In this document: positions 9,477-22,163 of the stretch, piece after piece
Position numbering within the stretch: the first letter of the stretch is position 1
How the letters are laid out: each line of letters begins with the position of its first letter
DNA from: Jiella marina
Lineage (GTDB): Bacteria > Pseudomonadota > Alphaproteobacteria > Rhizobiales > Rhizobiaceae
DNA length: 64,000 nt
Direction: 5' to 3'
NCBI RefSeq assembly: GCF_024359545.1
Contig: NZ_JAKQZG010000008.1
Coordinates: 62,001 to 126,000, forward strand
The notes under the pieces: model-generated
The model's database searches: none
The model's input: only the letters and a program-made list of their open reading frames with translations
What the model was told of the DNA's origin: nothing
Made by a program: the position numbers and the translations under genes

Positions 9477-9621
9477 GAACGCCTGTCTGAGAAGCCCGGG
9501 TTCGGGGAGACGGGCTCAGAATAGACGTTCGACAGGGCCGATGGAAGGCGGGGTCGACTTGAAACGAATCCGGCGCGGCCCTTTCGGGTCGCGCCGTCCG
9601 TCGTGCCACATGGGCGATCCG

Positions 9622-9846
9622 TCAGGATTCGTGAGCTGCCGGCTTGTCGAGATGGGCGGCGCGGCGGGCATCGCCCATCATACCGGGATGGGACGTGCCC
9701 GGGCCGCCGGGCGCGGCGTTCTGCGCCTCATGCCATCCGGCCATCCACTGTTCGCGCAATGGCGAGCCGACCGGATATTTGCAGGACGACATGGGATGGT
9801 TGTGATGAAAGGCATCGCGGCCTTGTCTGGTGGCGTCCGTAACCAT
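9622..9846 (-). CDS. Rmf-like small protein (ribosome modulation factor family)
   Basis: This 74-residue protein is preceded by a strong ribosome binding site (AAGGGGAG, 6 bases before the ATG). Residues 9-41 resemble E. coli Rmf: GRDAF, then CKYP at 22-25, and REQWMAGWHEAQ at 31-42, matching the Rmf pattern of a CPY motif followed by a QWxxGWxEA helix. Rmf dimerises 70S ribosomes into inactive 100S particles in stationary phase. Here the C-terminal 30 residues (Gly, Pro, Ala and His rich) are an extension. It stands alone between threonine aldolase and puuA. Ribosome hibernation is inferred from the motif only. Confidence 0.6.
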   Translation of the reverse strand: MVTDATRQGRDAFHHNHPMSSCKYPVGSPLREQWMAGWHEAQNAAPGGPGTSHPGMMGDARRAAHLDKPAAHES

Positions 9847-10047
9847 GGTTTTCTCCCCTTATCTGGCGCCGTTTTCGGCTTATCGTTGACTTGACCAGGG
9901 GTTCGGGGCTCGTTCATTCCGGCGTGCATACGACGAATGTCGGTCAGTGACAGGCCGGTCGCCTCGGTCGAACCCTGGACAAGAGAAACCGACGAGCCCG
10001 GACGTCTGTTCCATGACGATCGTCGCTTCAACCGGACCGTCCGCAGA

Positions 10048-11097
10048 TCAGCGCAGCAGCTCCGAAAACCGCTCCACCTCCGCCTCGCTGGTCGACCAAC
10101 TCGTGACCAGACGCGCGAGCATCTCGCCTTCGCCGACGAGATCCGGCATCGAATGGGGTGCGTTCCATTCGTAGAACTCGGCGCCTTCGGCCCGCAGCCG
10201 TGCGGCAGTATCGGTCGACAGGACCGCGAAGACCTCGTTGGAATGGGTCTCCCAGGCCTGGCGCGAGCCGGCACCGGCGTCGAGGGCGGCGCGGAGGTGA
10301 TCGGCCATCCGGTTGGCGTGGCCGGCCATGTCGAGCCACAGTCCGCCCTCGAAATAGGCCATGAACTGGGCGGCAACGAAGCGCGTCTTGGAGAAGAGCT
10401 GGGCGCCGCGCTTGCGGATATAGGGAAACTGAGTCGCCTTGGCCGGATCGAACACCACGATGGCCTCGGCGCACCAGCAGCCATTCTTGGTGCCGCCGAA
10501 GGAGAGGATATCGACGCCGCGCTTCCAGGTCATCTCGGCCGGGCTGAGGCCCGTGGCGACGAGGCCGTTGGCAAAGCGCGCGCCGTCCATGTGAAGCGTC
10601 AGGTCGCGGTCATGGGCGATGGTCGCGATCGTCTCGATCTCCTCGGCGCTGTAGAGCGTGCCGGCCTCGCCGGGCTGGCTGATCGAGACTGCCATGGGCT
10701 GTCCGGCATGGACGAAATCCGGCTTGAAGCGGGCGATCTCACGCTTGAGGTTCCGCGGGTCGATCAGCCCGTTCGGTCCGTCGACCGGGGCCATGCGCGC
10801 GCCATGGGTGAAGAATTCCGGCGCACCGCATTCGTCCTCGATGACATGCGCCTCGCGGTGGCACATGACGACGCCGCCGGGCCGGTTGACCGCGGCGAAG
10901 GAAAGGGAGTTCGCTGCGGTGCCGGTGCCGACGAAGAAGACGGCCACCTCTCGCTCGAAGATCTCGTCGAAGCGCTTTTCCACCGCCTTGTCGAGGTCGC
11001 TGGTTCCATAGGCGCGGGCCATGCCGTCGCCATGTTTCGCGATGGCCGCGTTGATTGCCGGGTGAGCGCCGGACCAGTTGTCGGAAGCAAAGATCAT
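10048..11097 (-). CDS. ltaE: Low-specificity L-threonine aldolase
   Basis: This 349-residue fold-type I PLP enzyme cleaves L-threonine or allo-threonine to glycine and acetaldehyde. The start MIFASDNWSGAHP is typical of the family. Lys204 in SFGGTKNG is the expected PLP-binding lysine, and HMDGARFANGL (about 169-179) carries the PLP-pyridine-binding aspartate. PPhe-type beta-hydroxyaspartate and phenylserine aldolases share the fold, so substrate range is open. It is monocistronic, divergent from gltB. Confidence 0.9.
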   Translation of the reverse strand: MIFASDNWSGAHPAINAAIAKHGDGMARAYGTSDLDKAVEKRFDEIFEREVAVFFVGTGTAANSLSFAAVNRPGGVVMCHREAHVIEDECGAPEFFTHGARMAPVDGPNGLIDPRNLKREIARFKPDFVHAGQPMAVSISQPGEAGTLYSAEEIETIATIAHDRDLTLHMDGARFANGLVATGLSPAEMTWKRGVDILSFGGTKNGCWCAEAIVVFDPAKATQFPYIRKRGAQLFSKTRFVAAQFMAYFEGGLWLDMAGHANRMADHLRAALDAGAGSRQAWETHSNEVFAVLSTDTAARLRAEGAEFYEWNAPHSMPDLVGEGEMLARLVTSWSTSEAEVERFSELLR

Positions 11098-11568
11098 CGC
11101 CGACGCCTATACTGCGCTGCAATCTGGAGCAAGATGGGCGGCCTGGCGATCGGTGGCATCGGGAAATCGCAACCTGCGCGGTCTTCTCCGGACGTCGGTG
11201 TTTTGCCGTGCTGTCGTGGTCTCGAGTCAGTTCGGGCGGTGCATTATCGCGGGAGAACCGTCGAAATACGCTGGTCGCGAGCCGTTTGAGGCGGCGGCTT
11301 GCAGCGAAAGCCGAGTTCTGCCATATTGCCTCGGATAGGACAGTAATGCTGCCATAAAATAGGCTGGTGGACCCCAGAGCGCCTAACGGCGCCAAAAAGC
11401 CTGCGGGCCACGTTCTATCCTGACAGGGACGGCCGTGTCATAAGGCCGGCTTGACGAAACCGATGCCTGGACATCGAATGCGCGCCCGAGACGATATCCG
11501 GGCCGCAGGCGGTGGGCCGGGCTGGACTTCGCGTCCGTTGGGGCGGCGCGACGACGGGAGATGAGGCG
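11098..11568. promoter_or_regulatory. Divergent ltaE/gltB intergenic region with candidate gltB promoter
   Basis: These 471 bp separate two divergent genes and hold no convincing coding sequence. A TTGACG hexamer at 11451-11456 is followed after 17 bp by TCGAAT at 11474-11479, a candidate sigma-70 promoter about 90 bp before gltB. The -10 match is weak. No nitrogen-regulatory palindrome was recognised. Confidence 0.3.
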
Positions 11569-16299
<4,731 letters not shown>

Positions 16300-16336
16300 G
16301 GCAGGCGGCCTTTTTGCAGCAGCGATCGAATTCATC

Positions 16337-16364
16337 GGCGGCGGTCCTCAGGGCCGCCGCCTTT
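16337..16364 (+). terminator. Rho-independent terminator-like hairpin after gltB
   Basis: GGCGGCGG at 16337-16344 pairs with CCGCCGCC at 16354-16361 and is followed by TTTGCG. The hairpin lies 38 bp after the gltB stop. The T-tract is short, so termination could be partial. Confidence 0.55.
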
Positions 16365-16483
16365 GCGCTTCCTGGCGCTTGCCGTTTGACGCAAGTCAAG
16401 GAGCCGAGTGCACCTTCCGGTTAGGAAGCTCTTCGAGAAGTCGATCCATCTCGTGATCGGCCGCCATGGACGGGAGCTCAGCC

Positions 16484-17311
16484 ATGTACAAGACGATTCT
16501 GGTCTGTCTCGACAATCTCGAGCGGATCGACGGCATTCTCGATCTCGCTTTGCCGCTCGCCGAGCGGCACGAGGCGCATCTGGTCGGGCTTCACGTCACG
16601 CCGAGCGTCTTCGTCAATCTCGCGACCGAGGTCTCCGTCACCTATCTGGAGGAAACCAAGCGCGCCTTGCGCAAGACGGCCGATGCGGTGCGCGATCGCT
16701 TCAAGCAGCGTGTGGACGCGGCCGGCCTCTCGGCGGAATGGCGGGTGGAGGAGCCGGTCGACGCCAATTACGCCCGTGCCGTTACCCGCCATGCTCTCTG
16801 CGCCGATCTGATCGTCGCCGGCCAGCCGCATACGTCGGAGTGGAACGGTGGGGCGCTGGTGACCGACGTTCTGATCGAGACCGGGCGGCCGCTTCTGTTC
16901 GTGCCCTATGCCGGCCGGTTCACCGACGTCGCGCGGCGGGTGATGATCGCCTGGAACGGCACACGCGAAGCCGCACGGGCGGCGTTCGACGCGATCCCGC
17001 TGATTGCTCAGGCCGAGGAGGTGCGCATTCTGGCGGTCGACCCGCACCGGCTGCCGGCCAAGGCGGGGCTCGCCCCGGCCGACGATCTGGCGCTGGTGCT
17101 CGCCCGCCATGGCGCGAAGATCGAGGCGGCGGTCTCCTATAGCGGCGAGATCTCGGTGGGCGACGACCTCCTGTCGAGCCTTTCCGATGCCGGATCGGAC
17201 CTTCTGGTGATGGGCTGCTACGGCCATTCGCGTATTCGCGAAATGCTGTTCGGCGGCGTGACCCGTCACATCCTCCAGCACATGACCGTGCCGGTGTTCA
17301 TGTCGCGCTGA
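16484..17311 (+). CDS. Universal stress protein with two UspA domains
   Basis: This 275-residue protein contains two consecutive UspA-like domains. The N-terminal domain starts MYKTILVCLDNLERIDGILD and the second starts RRVMIAWNGTREAARA near residue 150. The C-terminal half carries the nucleotide-binding motif MGCYGHSRIREMLFGGVT, of the G-2x-G-9x-G-S/T type, so ATP binding is likely there and not in the first half. The start at MYKTIL is preferred over the ATG 18 bases upstream because UspA proteins normally begin at this strand. It acts in the cytosol, probably in stress responses; the exact target is unknown. Confidence 0.88.
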   Translation: MYKTILVCLDNLERIDGILDLALPLAERHEAHLVGLHVTPSVFVNLATEVSVTYLEETKRALRKTADAVRDRFKQRVDAAGLSAEWRVEEPVDANYARAVTRHALCADLIVAGQPHTSEWNGGALVTDVLIETGRPLLFVPYAGRFTDVARRVMIAWNGTREAARAAFDAIPLIAQAEEVRILAVDPHRLPAKAGLAPADDLALVLARHGAKIEAAVSYSGEISVGDDLLSSLSDAGSDLLVMGCYGHSRIREMLFGGVTRHILQHMTVPVFMSR

Positions 17312-17330
17312 AACACCGCGCAGAAAACAG

Positions 17331-17369
17331 TTCGGCCGCCGCGAGGCCTTGGGCATCGCGGCGGCCGAA
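17331..17369. terminator. Bidirectional terminator hairpin between usp and dps
   Basis: A perfect 14-bp inverted repeat (TTCGGCCGCCGCGA at 17331-17344, its complement at 17356-17369) with an 11-base loop sits between the convergent usp and dps genes. It lacks a long T-tract in either direction but is very stable. Confidence 0.6.
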
Positions 17370-17412
17370 TGATTCATGCCAGCATGGAACCGACTGGCTG
17401 GCGAAAACCGGC

Positions 17413-17895
17413 TCAGCCGGCCGAGTTCTTGAGATGGGCGCGCAGCATCCAGGCGAACTTGTCGTGGGCCTCGATTCGGGCGGTGGCCATGTCGTTGGTG
17501 GCGTAGTCGCCATGCTGGTCGGCGACTTCGGCCAGCGCCGAGAGCGTCGAGGACAGCGTCTCCTGATCCTTCATCAGGACCTCGATCATCGTCTTGGCGT
17601 CGGTCTTGCCGTCGTGCTCGGTGATGGCCGAGCGCTCCAGGAAGACGCTCATCCGGCCTTCGGCATGCTCGTCCATCGCCTTGATGCGCTCGGCGAGGAA
17701 GTCCTGACCCTCGAAATGATCCTCGTAGATCTTCTGGAACAGGTCGTGCAGCGGGCCGAAGGCCATGCCGGTGACGTTCCAGTGGAAGTTCTGCGCCTTC
17801 AGGGTCTCGACTGCCGTCTCGGCCAGAGCCTGGGTCAGCCCCTCGACGATCTCCTGCTTGGCGGTGGGCTCCATCTTGGCGGCGACGAGGGCCAT
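17413..17895 (-). CDS. dps: Dps-family ferritin-like DNA-protection protein (first copy)
   Basis: This 160-residue Dps/miniferritin stores iron and uses peroxide as oxidant, protecting DNA. Ferroxidase residues lie in QNFHWNVTGMAF and LHDLFQKIYEDHFEGQDF (His, His, Asp and Glu ligands shared between subunits). The ATG at 17895 is chosen because AAGGAGAA lies just before it; an in-frame start 42 bases upstream lacks this. An inverted repeat resembling an Irr box lies 60 bp upstream of the ATG, pointing to iron control. It is convergent with the stress protein gene. It is not a duplicate of the Dps at 42961-43461; the two differ clearly in sequence. Confidence 0.92.
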   Translation of the reverse strand: MALVAAKMEPTAKQEIVEGLTQALAETAVETLKAQNFHWNVTGMAFGPLHDLFQKIYEDHFEGQDFLAERIKAMDEHAEGRMSVFLERSAITEHDGKTDAKTMIEVLMKDQETLSSTLSALAEVADQHGDYATNDMATARIEAHDKFAWMLRAHLKNSAG

Positions 17896-17954
17896 GGCGT
17901 TTCTCCTTCTTGAATTTTCTGTTTGGAGCGGTTCCAAACTGTCTCGGAGCCTTA

Positions 17955-17971
17955 TTTAGAGTCATTCTAAA
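17955..17971. promoter_or_regulatory. Irr-box-like (ICE) operator upstream of dps
   Basis: TTTAGAG-TCA-TTCTAAA is a 7-3-7 inverted repeat with one mismatch. It matches the iron-control element bound by Irr in Rhizobiales (TTTAGAA and TTCTAAA half-sites). It lies 60-76 bp upstream of the dps start, where a promoter is expected. Regulation by Irr is inferred from the motif and from Irr's known control of iron storage genes. Confidence 0.6.
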
Positions 17972-18185
17972 TTGAGTTCAAGCGGCTTTGGCAGGCGCGG
18001 GAAAATTTTGGAATGACACCGGTTGCGAGGCCCGAGGGACGGACCGGATCAACCGTCGCGATCGGCCGCAAAGGGCCCGTCTCCCGGCAACCAGGAGCCC
18101 GCATGCTCCGGTTGATTTGCATCCTTGCCCGATCTGCCCGAAGACAGGATCGAAGCATCATTGTCGAATCGAAGGAGCCAGCCGG

Positions 18186-19385
18186 ATGTCGGCGAGCGCA
18201 CACAAGGGTCAGGCGTTTTCGTGGTCCGACCCGTTTCTCCTGGACGAACAGCTCACCGAAGACGAGCGGATGATCCGCGATGCCGCGGCGGCCTTTGCCG
18301 CCGACCGGCTGCTGCCGCGGGTGGAGAAGGCCTATCTGGAAGAGCGCGTCGAGCCGGAGATCTTCAAGGAGATGGGCGAGGCCGGTCTGCTCGGCGTGAC
18401 CCTGCCGGAAGAGTATGGCGGGGCCGCCGCCTCCTATGTCGCCTATGGCCTCGTCGCCCGCGAGGTGGAGCGCGTCGATTCCGGCTATCGCTCGATGATG
18501 TCGGTGCAGTCCTCGCTGGTGATGTTCCCGATCTACGCCTATGGCAGCGAGGAGCAGAAGGCGACCTATCTGCCGAAGCTGGCAAGCGGCGAGTTCATCG
18601 GCTGTTTCGGGCTTACCGAGCCGGATGCGGGCTCCGATCCCGCCGGGATGAAGACGCGGGCCGAGAAGATCGACGGCGGTTATCGCCTGTCGGGCGCCAA
18701 GATGTGGATTTCCAATTCGCCGATTGCCGACGTCTTCGTCGTCTGGGCGAAATCGGCGGCCCATGACGGCAAGGTGCGCGGCTTCATCCTGGAGAAGGGC
18801 ATGAAGGGCCTGTCGGCGCCGAAGATCGAGGGCAAGCTGAGCCTGCGCGCCTCCGTCACCGGCGAGATCGTCATGGATGGCGTCGAGGTGCCGGAATCGG
18901 CACTTCTGCCGAACGTCTCGGGCATGAGCGGGCCGTTCGGCTGTCTCAACCGGGCACGCTACGGCATTTCCTGGGGCACGATGGGCGCGGCCGAGGACTG
19001 CTGGTTCCGCGCCCGCGCCTATGGCCTGGAGCGCAAGCAGTTCGATCGCCCGCTCGCCGCGACCCAGCTCTTCCAGAAGAAGCTCGCCGACATGCAGACC
19101 GAGATCGCGCTTGGGCTCCAGGGCTCGCTCCGGGTGGGGCGGCTGATGGACGAGGGCCGCTTCGCGCCGGAGATGATCTCGCTGGTCAAGCGCAACAATT
19201 GCGGCAAGGCGCTCGATATCGCGCGCCAGGCCCGCGACATGCACGGCGGCAACGGCATCATGGCCGAGTATCACGTCATGCGCCACGCCCAGAACCTCGA
19301 GACCGTCAACACCTATGAGGGTACCCACGACGTCCACGCGCTGATCCTCGGCAAGGCGCAGACCGGCCTGCAGGCCTTCTTCTGA
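18186..19385 (+). CDS. gcdH: Glutaryl-CoA dehydrogenase (acyl-CoA dehydrogenase family)
   Basis: This 399-residue flavoprotein oxidises and decarboxylates glutaryl-CoA to crotonyl-CoA in lysine and glutarate breakdown. FAD/substrate segments are [18 protein letters not shown] and [17 protein letters not shown]. The C-terminal [17 protein letters not shown] holds the catalytic glutamate and matches GcdH better than straight-chain acyl-CoA dehydrogenases. The ATG at 18186 is preceded by AAGGAG. A class III CoA-transferase follows after 2 bp, the usual partner that makes glutaryl-CoA. Confidence 0.92.
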   Translation: MSASAHKGQAFSWSDPFLLDEQLTEDERMIRDAAAAFAADRLLPRVEKAYLEERVEPEIFKEMGEAGLLGVTLPEEYGGAAASYVAYGLVAREVERVDSGYRSMMSVQSSLVMFPIYAYGSEEQKATYLPKLASGEFIGCFGLTEPDAGSDPAGMKTRAEKIDGGYRLSGAKMWISNSPIADVFVVWAKSAAHDGKVRGFILEKGMKGLSAPKIEGKLSLRASVTGEIVMDGVEVPESALLPNVSGMSGPFGCLNRARYGISWGTMGAAEDCWFRARAYGLERKQFDRPLAATQLFQKKLADMQTEIALGLQGSLRVGRLMDEGRFAPEMISLVKRNNCGKALDIARQARDMHGGNGIMAEYHVMRHAQNLETVNTYEGTHDVHALILGKAQTGLQAFF

Positions 19386-19387
19386 GA

Positions 19388-20539
19388 ATGAGCGGTGCGC
19401 CGCATCGGGGTCTTCGGGTCGTCGAACTCGCCCGCATCCTCGCCGGCCCATGGATCGGCCAGACGCTCGCCGATCTCGGCGCCGAGGTGATCAAGGTCGA
19501 GGCCCCGGAGGGTGATGACACCCGCCGCTGGGGCCCACCCTTCATCGAGCGGCCGCGGGGTGACGGCGGTTCGGAAACCGTCTCGGCCTATTTCCACGCC
19601 GCCAACCGCGGCAAGACGTCGGTCGCCTGCGATTTCTCTGATCCAAAGGACCGCGCCCGGCTGCAGGATCTCATCGCCGAAGCCGATATCGTCATCGAGA
19701 ACTTCAAGGTCGGTGGCCTCGCCAAGTTCGGCCTCGACTACGAGACCCTGGCCGCGCGCAATCCGCGCCTGATCTATGTCTCGGTCACGGGTTTCGGCCA
19801 GGACGGGCCGCGGGCGGCCCAGCCGGGCTACGATTTCCTGATCCAGGGGATGTGCGGGATCATGGATCTCACCGGCGATCCCGAGGGCGAACCGCAGAAG
19901 GTGGGCGTCGCCTGGATCGACATCTTCACCGGGCTCTACGGCGTCATCGCCGTGCAGGCAGCGCTGGCCGAGCGCGAGCGCTCAGGGAAGGGGCAGCGGA
20001 TCGATCTCTCGCTTCTCGACTGCGGCGTCGCGGTGCTTGCCAATCAGGCCACCAACCATCTGCTCGGTGGTATGGTGCCCCATCGCCTCGGCAACGCCCA
20101 TCCGAACATCGTGCCCTATCAGGTCTTCCCGGCCTCGGACGGCCATCTCATCATCGCCTGCGGCAATGACCGGCAGTTCGCCGCGCTCTGCCGGGTTCTG
20201 GCGCTGGATGGTCTCGCCGAAAATCCCGACTACGGCACCAATCCGGCACGGGTCGCCAACCGTGACACCCTCTGCCCGATGATCGCGGCCGCGACGGAGC
20301 GGCGGAGCCGCGCGGATCTGATCGGCGCGATGGAGGCGGCGGGCGTGCCGGCGGGATCGATCAACACCGTGGCGGAAGCGTTGGCCGAGCCGCAGATCGA
20401 GGCACGCGGCCTCAAGATCGCGCCCGAGGGCATCGCCGGCCTGCGCACGCCGATCCGGTTTTCGCGGAGTCCTCTGACGACTGAGCGCGCCGGCCCGGCG
20501 CTTGGAACCGGGGACTGGAGCTTCAAACCGCGGAACTGA
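19388..20539 (+). CDS. Class III CoA-transferase (CaiB/BaiF), probable glutarate CoA-transferase
   Basis: This 383-residue protein starts GLRVVELARILAGPWIGQTL, the family III N-terminus. The catalytic aspartate is expected in VAWIDIFTGLYG near residue 175, and ALAERERSGKGQRIDLSLLD follows. Family III enzymes move CoA between carboxylic acids through an aspartyl-CoA intermediate. Because the gene follows gcdH by 2 bp, the likely acceptor is glutarate with succinyl-CoA as donor, as in the human SUGCT/GCDH pair; the substrate is inference from context. It is convergent with nudC, 9 bp away. Confidence 0.85.
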   Translation: MSGAPHRGLRVVELARILAGPWIGQTLADLGAEVIKVEAPEGDDTRRWGPPFIERPRGDGGSETVSAYFHAANRGKTSVACDFSDPKDRARLQDLIAEADIVIENFKVGGLAKFGLDYETLAARNPRLIYVSVTGFGQDGPRAAQPGYDFLIQGMCGIMDLTGDPEGEPQKVGVAWIDIFTGLYGVIAVQAALAERERSGKGQRIDLSLLDCGVAVLANQATNHLLGGMVPHRLGNAHPNIVPYQVFPASDGHLIIACGNDRQFAALCRVLALDGLAENPDYGTNPARVANRDTLCPMIAAATERRSRADLIGAMEAAGVPAGSINTVAEALAEPQIEARGLKIAPEGIAGLRTPIRFSRSPLTTERAGPALGTGDWSFKPRN

Positions 20540-20548
20540 CCCGCAGGA

Positions 20549-21469
20549 TCAGACCCCGTCGACGAACGCCTTGATCAGATGATGGGCGATGGCGAAGGGT
20601 TTGGGAACCGACAGCCCATCGGGATGCTGAGCCGCGAACATCGCGGCCACCTCGTCGCGGTCGAACCAGCGGCAGGCCTCCAATTCGCGGTCGTCGAAGA
20701 CGATCTCGGCGGATTTGGCCAGAGCCATGCAGCCGATCATCAGATTGCCGGGAAACGGCCAGGGCTGCGAGGCCAGAAATCGGACGGGCCCGACTTCGAG
20801 CCCCGCTTCCTCGAGGGTTTCGCGCCTCACGGCGTCTTCCAGCGTTTCGCCCGGCTCGACGAAACCAGCCAGACACGACCAGAATTTCTCCGGAAAGCGC
20901 GGCTGCCGCCCAAGCACGCAGCGTCCCTTGCCGTCATGGACGAGCATGATCGTCACCGGATCGATCCGCGGAAAGACGACATTGTCGCAAGCCGTGCATT
21001 CGCGCCGGTAGCCGGCGGCTTCCGAGCGGGTTTTCGCGCCGCAGACGCCGCAGAACTGATGCTTGGCATGCCAGGTGACGAGATGGGCGGCTTGGGCGAG
21101 TTGGCCTTCGGTGTCGGGATCGAAGCGGCCTTCCATGCCGATCGCGCGTAGATCCATGGCGGCCAGGCCGGCGCCGTAGTCGTCGCGCGGGGCGATCGCT
21201 GCGGCCAGCACCGGCGCGTTCGTCGCCTCATAGCCGAGGAGGATGCTTTCGGAGAGATCGGCCCCCAGCGCTTCGGCCCGATCCGCCGCGAACCGCGCCT
21301 CCAACTGGTCGCCGTCGGTCGCCACCAGGAAGCGGCCGCCGGCGGCGAGATAGAACCGTGCCTGCGGGTCGGCGATCGCGAGGCCCAAGCTCTCCGAGGT
21401 TCTCAGCTCGCCGTCGCGTCGCAGCCGGTTTCCGGAAAAACCGGTGTGGCGGCTCATTTCCTCAAGCAT
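20549..21469 (-). CDS. nudC: NAD+ diphosphatase / NAD-cap hydrolase
   Basis: This 306-residue Nudix hydrolase cleaves NADH to NMNH and AMP and can remove NAD caps from RNA. A four-cysteine zinc ribbon (CGVCGAKTR, then CTACDNVVFPRIDP) lies at about residues 145-180. The Nudix box is GFVEPGETLEDAVRRETLEE (about 208-227), and SQPWPFPGNLMIG just after it is the NudC-specific SQPWPFPxS-type motif with Asn in place of Ser. The start at 21469 is supported by AAGGACGG just before it. It is followed on the same strand by no close gene and faces the CoA-transferase. Confidence 0.93.
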   Translation of the reverse strand: MLEEMSRHTGFSGNRLRRDGELRTSESLGLAIADPQARFYLAAGGRFLVATDGDQLEARFAADRAEALGADLSESILLGYEATNAPVLAAAIAPRDDYGAGLAAMDLRAIGMEGRFDPDTEGQLAQAAHLVTWHAKHQFCGVCGAKTRSEAAGYRRECTACDNVVFPRIDPVTIMLVHDGKGRCVLGRQPRFPEKFWSCLAGFVEPGETLEDAVRRETLEEAGLEVGPVRFLASQPWPFPGNLMIGCMALAKSAEIVFDDRELEACRWFDRDEVAAMFAAQHPDGLSVPKPFAIAHHLIKAFVDGV

Positions 21470-21538
21470 GGTCCGTCCTTTTTTCGAAAGTCATCGAATT
21501 CGCCCACCTGAAGAGGTGCAGCCTTCGATGTCGTCATC

Positions 21539-21952
21539 TCATGCCTTGAGGATCGTGCGAGCGAAGCGCTCGCAGGTCTCGGTGAGTTCGTCCGTCCCGT
21601 AGGGTTCGGCGGTCCCGTGCCCCCAGATCGGGCCCGGCCAGTTGGCATCGCCCGGGTTCCGGGCCACCACATGGACATGCAGCATCGAGACGACATTGCC
21701 GAGCGCTGCGACATTGATCTTGACCGCTCCGGTTTCCGCCTTCAGCGCCTCGGCGACCAGATTGGTCTCGAAAGTCAGCATGGTCTGGTCGAGAGGGGTG
21801 AGTTCGAAGATCTCGCTCAAATCGTTTCGTTGCGGCACGAGGATCAGCCAGGGCCAGCGCCGGTCGTTCATCAGCCGCAGGGTGCACAGGCCGAGCGTTC
21901 CGATCGCGCCGGTATCGGCGGCAAGCCGCGGGTCGAGTTCGAAACGGCGCAT
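21539..21952 (-). CDS. HIT-family nucleotide-binding hydrolase
   Basis: This 137-residue histidine-triad protein reads PWLILVPQRNDLSEIFEL and ends its core with VSMLHVHVVARNPGD. The triad pattern His-x-His-x-His is changed: the first histidine is Met, while the catalytic middle His and the third His remain, as in many alphaproteobacterial HIT proteins that have Gln there. HIT proteins hydrolyse nucleotide phosphoramidates or dinucleotides; the substrate here is unknown. The ATG at 21952 gives the normal length. It is divergent from the SRP RNA gene, 62 bp away. Confidence 0.85.
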   Translation of the reverse strand: MRRFELDPRLAADTGAIGTLGLCTLRLMNDRRWPWLILVPQRNDLSEIFELTPLDQTMLTFETNLVAEALKAETGAVKINVAALGNVVSMLHVHVVARNPGDANWPGPIWGHGTAEPYGTDELTETCERFARTILKA

Positions 21953-22014
21953 GGCGTCAAGTCTCCCTTTTGCACGGGTTGCATTTAGAAGCATGATCGA
22001 CGATATGGAGGGCC

Positions 22015-22111
22015 GGGAGGTTGGTGGTGGACGAGCCACTCGCCAACCGGGTCAGGTCCGGAAGGAAGCAGCCCTAACGAGCTATGGCACGGGTCGCCGT
22101 GCCAGCCTCCC
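22015..22111 (+). ncRNA. ffs: Signal recognition particle RNA, small bacterial (4.5S) type
   Basis: The hallmark SRP domain IV is present: the asymmetric-loop strand GGTCAGGTCCGGAAGGAAGC (about 22049-22068) including the GGAA tetraloop region, followed by AGCCCTAACGA. The ends pair (GGGAGG at 22015-22020 with CCTCCC at 22106-22111), giving a hairpin of about 97 nt. The RNA binds Ffh for membrane targeting of nascent proteins. In many Rhizobiales dnaX follows; here the next gene is a channel-like protein on the other strand. The mature ends could differ by a few bases. Confidence 0.93.
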
Positions 22112-22163
22112 ACCCTTCGCCCGCCGGCATCGACGGACCTCTCGTCCGGGCCGCGGGCCGGCG

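Noticed and set aside
7911-9524. A 537-codon plus-strand frame opposite puuA
   Set aside because: Shadow of a recognised glutamine-synthetase-family gene on the other strand.
9937-11289. A 450-codon plus-strand frame over threonine aldolase
   Set aside because: Antisense of ltaE, which has a full PLP active site.
17925-17940. EcfG-type general stress promoter before dps
   Set aside because: GGAAC is present on the minus strand, but no CGTT follows at 16-18 bp.
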